From the NCBI GenBank assembly GCA_003240755.1, contig QFNF01000006.1, positions 1-64,000 of the forward strand: a stretch of DNA of 64,000 nt, read 5' to 3'. Numbering within the stretch: position 1 is the first letter of the stretch; each line of letters begins with the position of its first letter. The notes beneath the pieces were generated by a model. The model was not told the DNA's origin, did not search any database, and saw nothing but the letters and a program-made list of their open reading frames with translations. This DNA comes from Sphingomonas hengshuiensis. GTDB taxonomy: Bacteria; Pseudomonadota; Alphaproteobacteria; Sphingomonadales; Sphingomonadaceae. Shown here piece by piece: positions 62,982-64,000 of the stretch. The position numbers and the translations under genes were made by a program.

Positions 62982-64000
62982 ATGTTCGATTATGAGATGT
63001 TGCGCCTGATCTGGTGGGCGCTGCTGGGCGTGCTGCTGATCGGCTTCGCGCTGACCGACGGGTTCGACCTCGGCGTCGCCGCCCTCCTGCCCTTCGTGGC
63101 GAGGGACGATGCCGAGCGGCGGATGGTCATCAATTCGATCGGGCCGACGTGGGAGGGGAACCAGGTGTGGTTCATCCTCGGCGGCGGCGCGATCTTCGCC
63201 GCCTGGCCGTTCGTCTATGCGGTCAGCTTCTCGGGCTTCTACCTCGCGATGTTCCTCGTGCTGGCCGCGCTGATCCTGCGGCCGGTGGGGTTCAAATATC
63301 GCTCGAAGAAGCCGGACCCCGCCTGGCGCGCACGCTGGGACTGGGCGCTGTTCGTCGGGGGACTGGTACCGGCGCTCGTCTTCGGCGTCGCGGTCGGCAA
63401 TGTGCTGCTCGGTGCGCCCTTCCGGCTGGATGGCGACCTGCGTGCCTTTTACGACGGCACGCTGCTTGGCCTGTTCACGCCCTTCACGCTGGTCTGCGGG
63501 CTGTTGTCGGTGGCGATGCTGGTGCTGCACGGCGCGGCGTGGCTGGCGATCAAGGTCGAGCACGGCGCCGTCCACGACCGGGCGCGTGCCTTCGGAACGG
63601 TGGCGGCGATCGCCGCCATCGTGCTGTTCGCGATCGGCTTCGCCTTCGTCGCCTGGGGCGATATCGGCTACCGGATCGTCGGCACGGTCGATCCGCTCGG
63701 CCCCTCCAACCCCTTGCGCATGACGGCGGAGCGGGCGGGCGGCGCGTGGCTCGACAATTACGCGCGATATCCCTGGACGATCGCGCTGCCCGTGCTGGGC
63801 TTTGCCGGGTCGCTGCTGGCGCTGGCCGGCATTCGCGGCGGTCGCGAAGCGCTGGCCTTTACCGGATCGTCGTTTGCCGCGACCGGGATCATCGCGACCG
63901 TCGGCTGCGCGATGTTCCCCTTCATCCTGCCATCCAGCATCGATGCGCACAGCAGCCTGACGGTATGGAACGCCTCGTCCACGCAGAAGACGCTGGGCAT
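62982..64000 (+). CDS. cydB: Cytochrome bd ubiquinol oxidase subunit II, 3' end outside the window
   Basis: The frame is open from ATG 62982 to the last base (about 339 residues). MFDYEMLRLIWWALLGVLLIGFALTDGFDLG (shown in part) and NSIGPTWEGNQVWFILGGGAIFAAWP with FLVLAALILRPVGFKYRSK are typical of CydB, whose full length is about 380 residues. AAGGAG lies 8 bases before the ATG, 13 bp after cydA, so the two are one operon. The missing end and any cydX gene lie to the right. Confidence 0.96.
   Translation, partial: MFDYEMLRLIWWALLGVLLIGFALTDGFDLGVAALLPFVARDDAERRMVINSIGPTWEGNQVWFILGGGAIFAAWPFVYAVSFSGFYLAMFLVLAALILRPVGFKYRSKKPDPAWRARWDWALFVGGLVPALVFGVAVGNVLLGAPFRLDGDLRAFYDGTLLGLFTPFTLVCGLLSVAMLVLHGAAWLAIKVEHGAVHDRARAFGTVAAIAAIVLFAIGFAFVAWGDIGYRIVGTVDPLGPSNPLRMTAERAGGAWLDNYARYPWTIALPVLGFAGSLLALAGIRGGREALAFTGSSFAATGIIATVGCAMFPFILPSSIDAHSSLTVWNASSTQKTLG

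Overview
The window is about 64 kb of GC-rich DNA from an alphaproteobacterium, almost certainly a member of the Sphingomonadales (Sphingomonas-like). This rests on recognised protein families and gene neighbourhoods (TonB-dependent receptors beside glycoside hydrolases, TorF-type porin, DivK, DUF3572, DUF3035, glnK-amtB, thyA-folA), not on a marker gene; no rRNA or tRNA was found.

Left part (1-17.8 kb), a galactoside utilisation island. The edge cuts an IS3-family element (1 to about 637). To its right lie a secreted GH36 alpha-galactosidase, a TonB-dependent receptor and aldose 1-epimerase on the plus strand. They converge on a tightly overlapping minus-strand operon: an AraFGH-type sugar ABC transporter, DgoD-type galactonate dehydratase and an SDR dehydrogenase. 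A divergent SMP-30 lactonase and a DgoR-like GntR/FCD regulator follow, then a divergent pair: an S45 (penicillin acylase family) hydrolase and an M24-fold protein. Together they suggest uptake of alpha-galactosides, release of galactose, oxidation to galactonate (De Ley-Doudoroff type route) and dehydration; the later kinase and aldolase are not in the window. AT-rich near-palindromes of similar sequence lie upstream of four of these transcription starts and are candidate operators.

17.8-20.6 kb is a small degraded mobile module: a frameshifted small gene, an intact large serine recombinase and a ParB/RepB-like gene that has lost its middle.

20.7-29.1 kb is an N-acetylhexosamine (chitin-oligosaccharide type) locus: UTRA-type GntR regulator, TonB-dependent receptor, GH20 hexosaminidase, SGNH hydrolase and a NagX-like membrane protein, the last three coupled by 4-bp overlaps.

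29-55 kb is mostly housekeeping: an ABC ATPase, zinc-finger and DUF4279 proteins, tldD, sigma-54-type glnK-amtB, thyA-folA, dipeptidase, ribF, ileS-lspA-lipoprotein, porin, RidA/HAD/DUF3572, divK, membrane proteins, sppA, dnaN, an outer-membrane barrel, a phosphatase, rlmN. Several families of dispersed palindromic repeats sit between genes, and one repeat-like insertion is in frame inside ileS.

55.8-64 kb is a micro-aerobic module: hemN, a four-cysteine FNR regulator and the divergent cydDC and cydAB operons (cydB runs off the right edge), with two perfect FNR boxes in front of hemN and between cydD and cydA.
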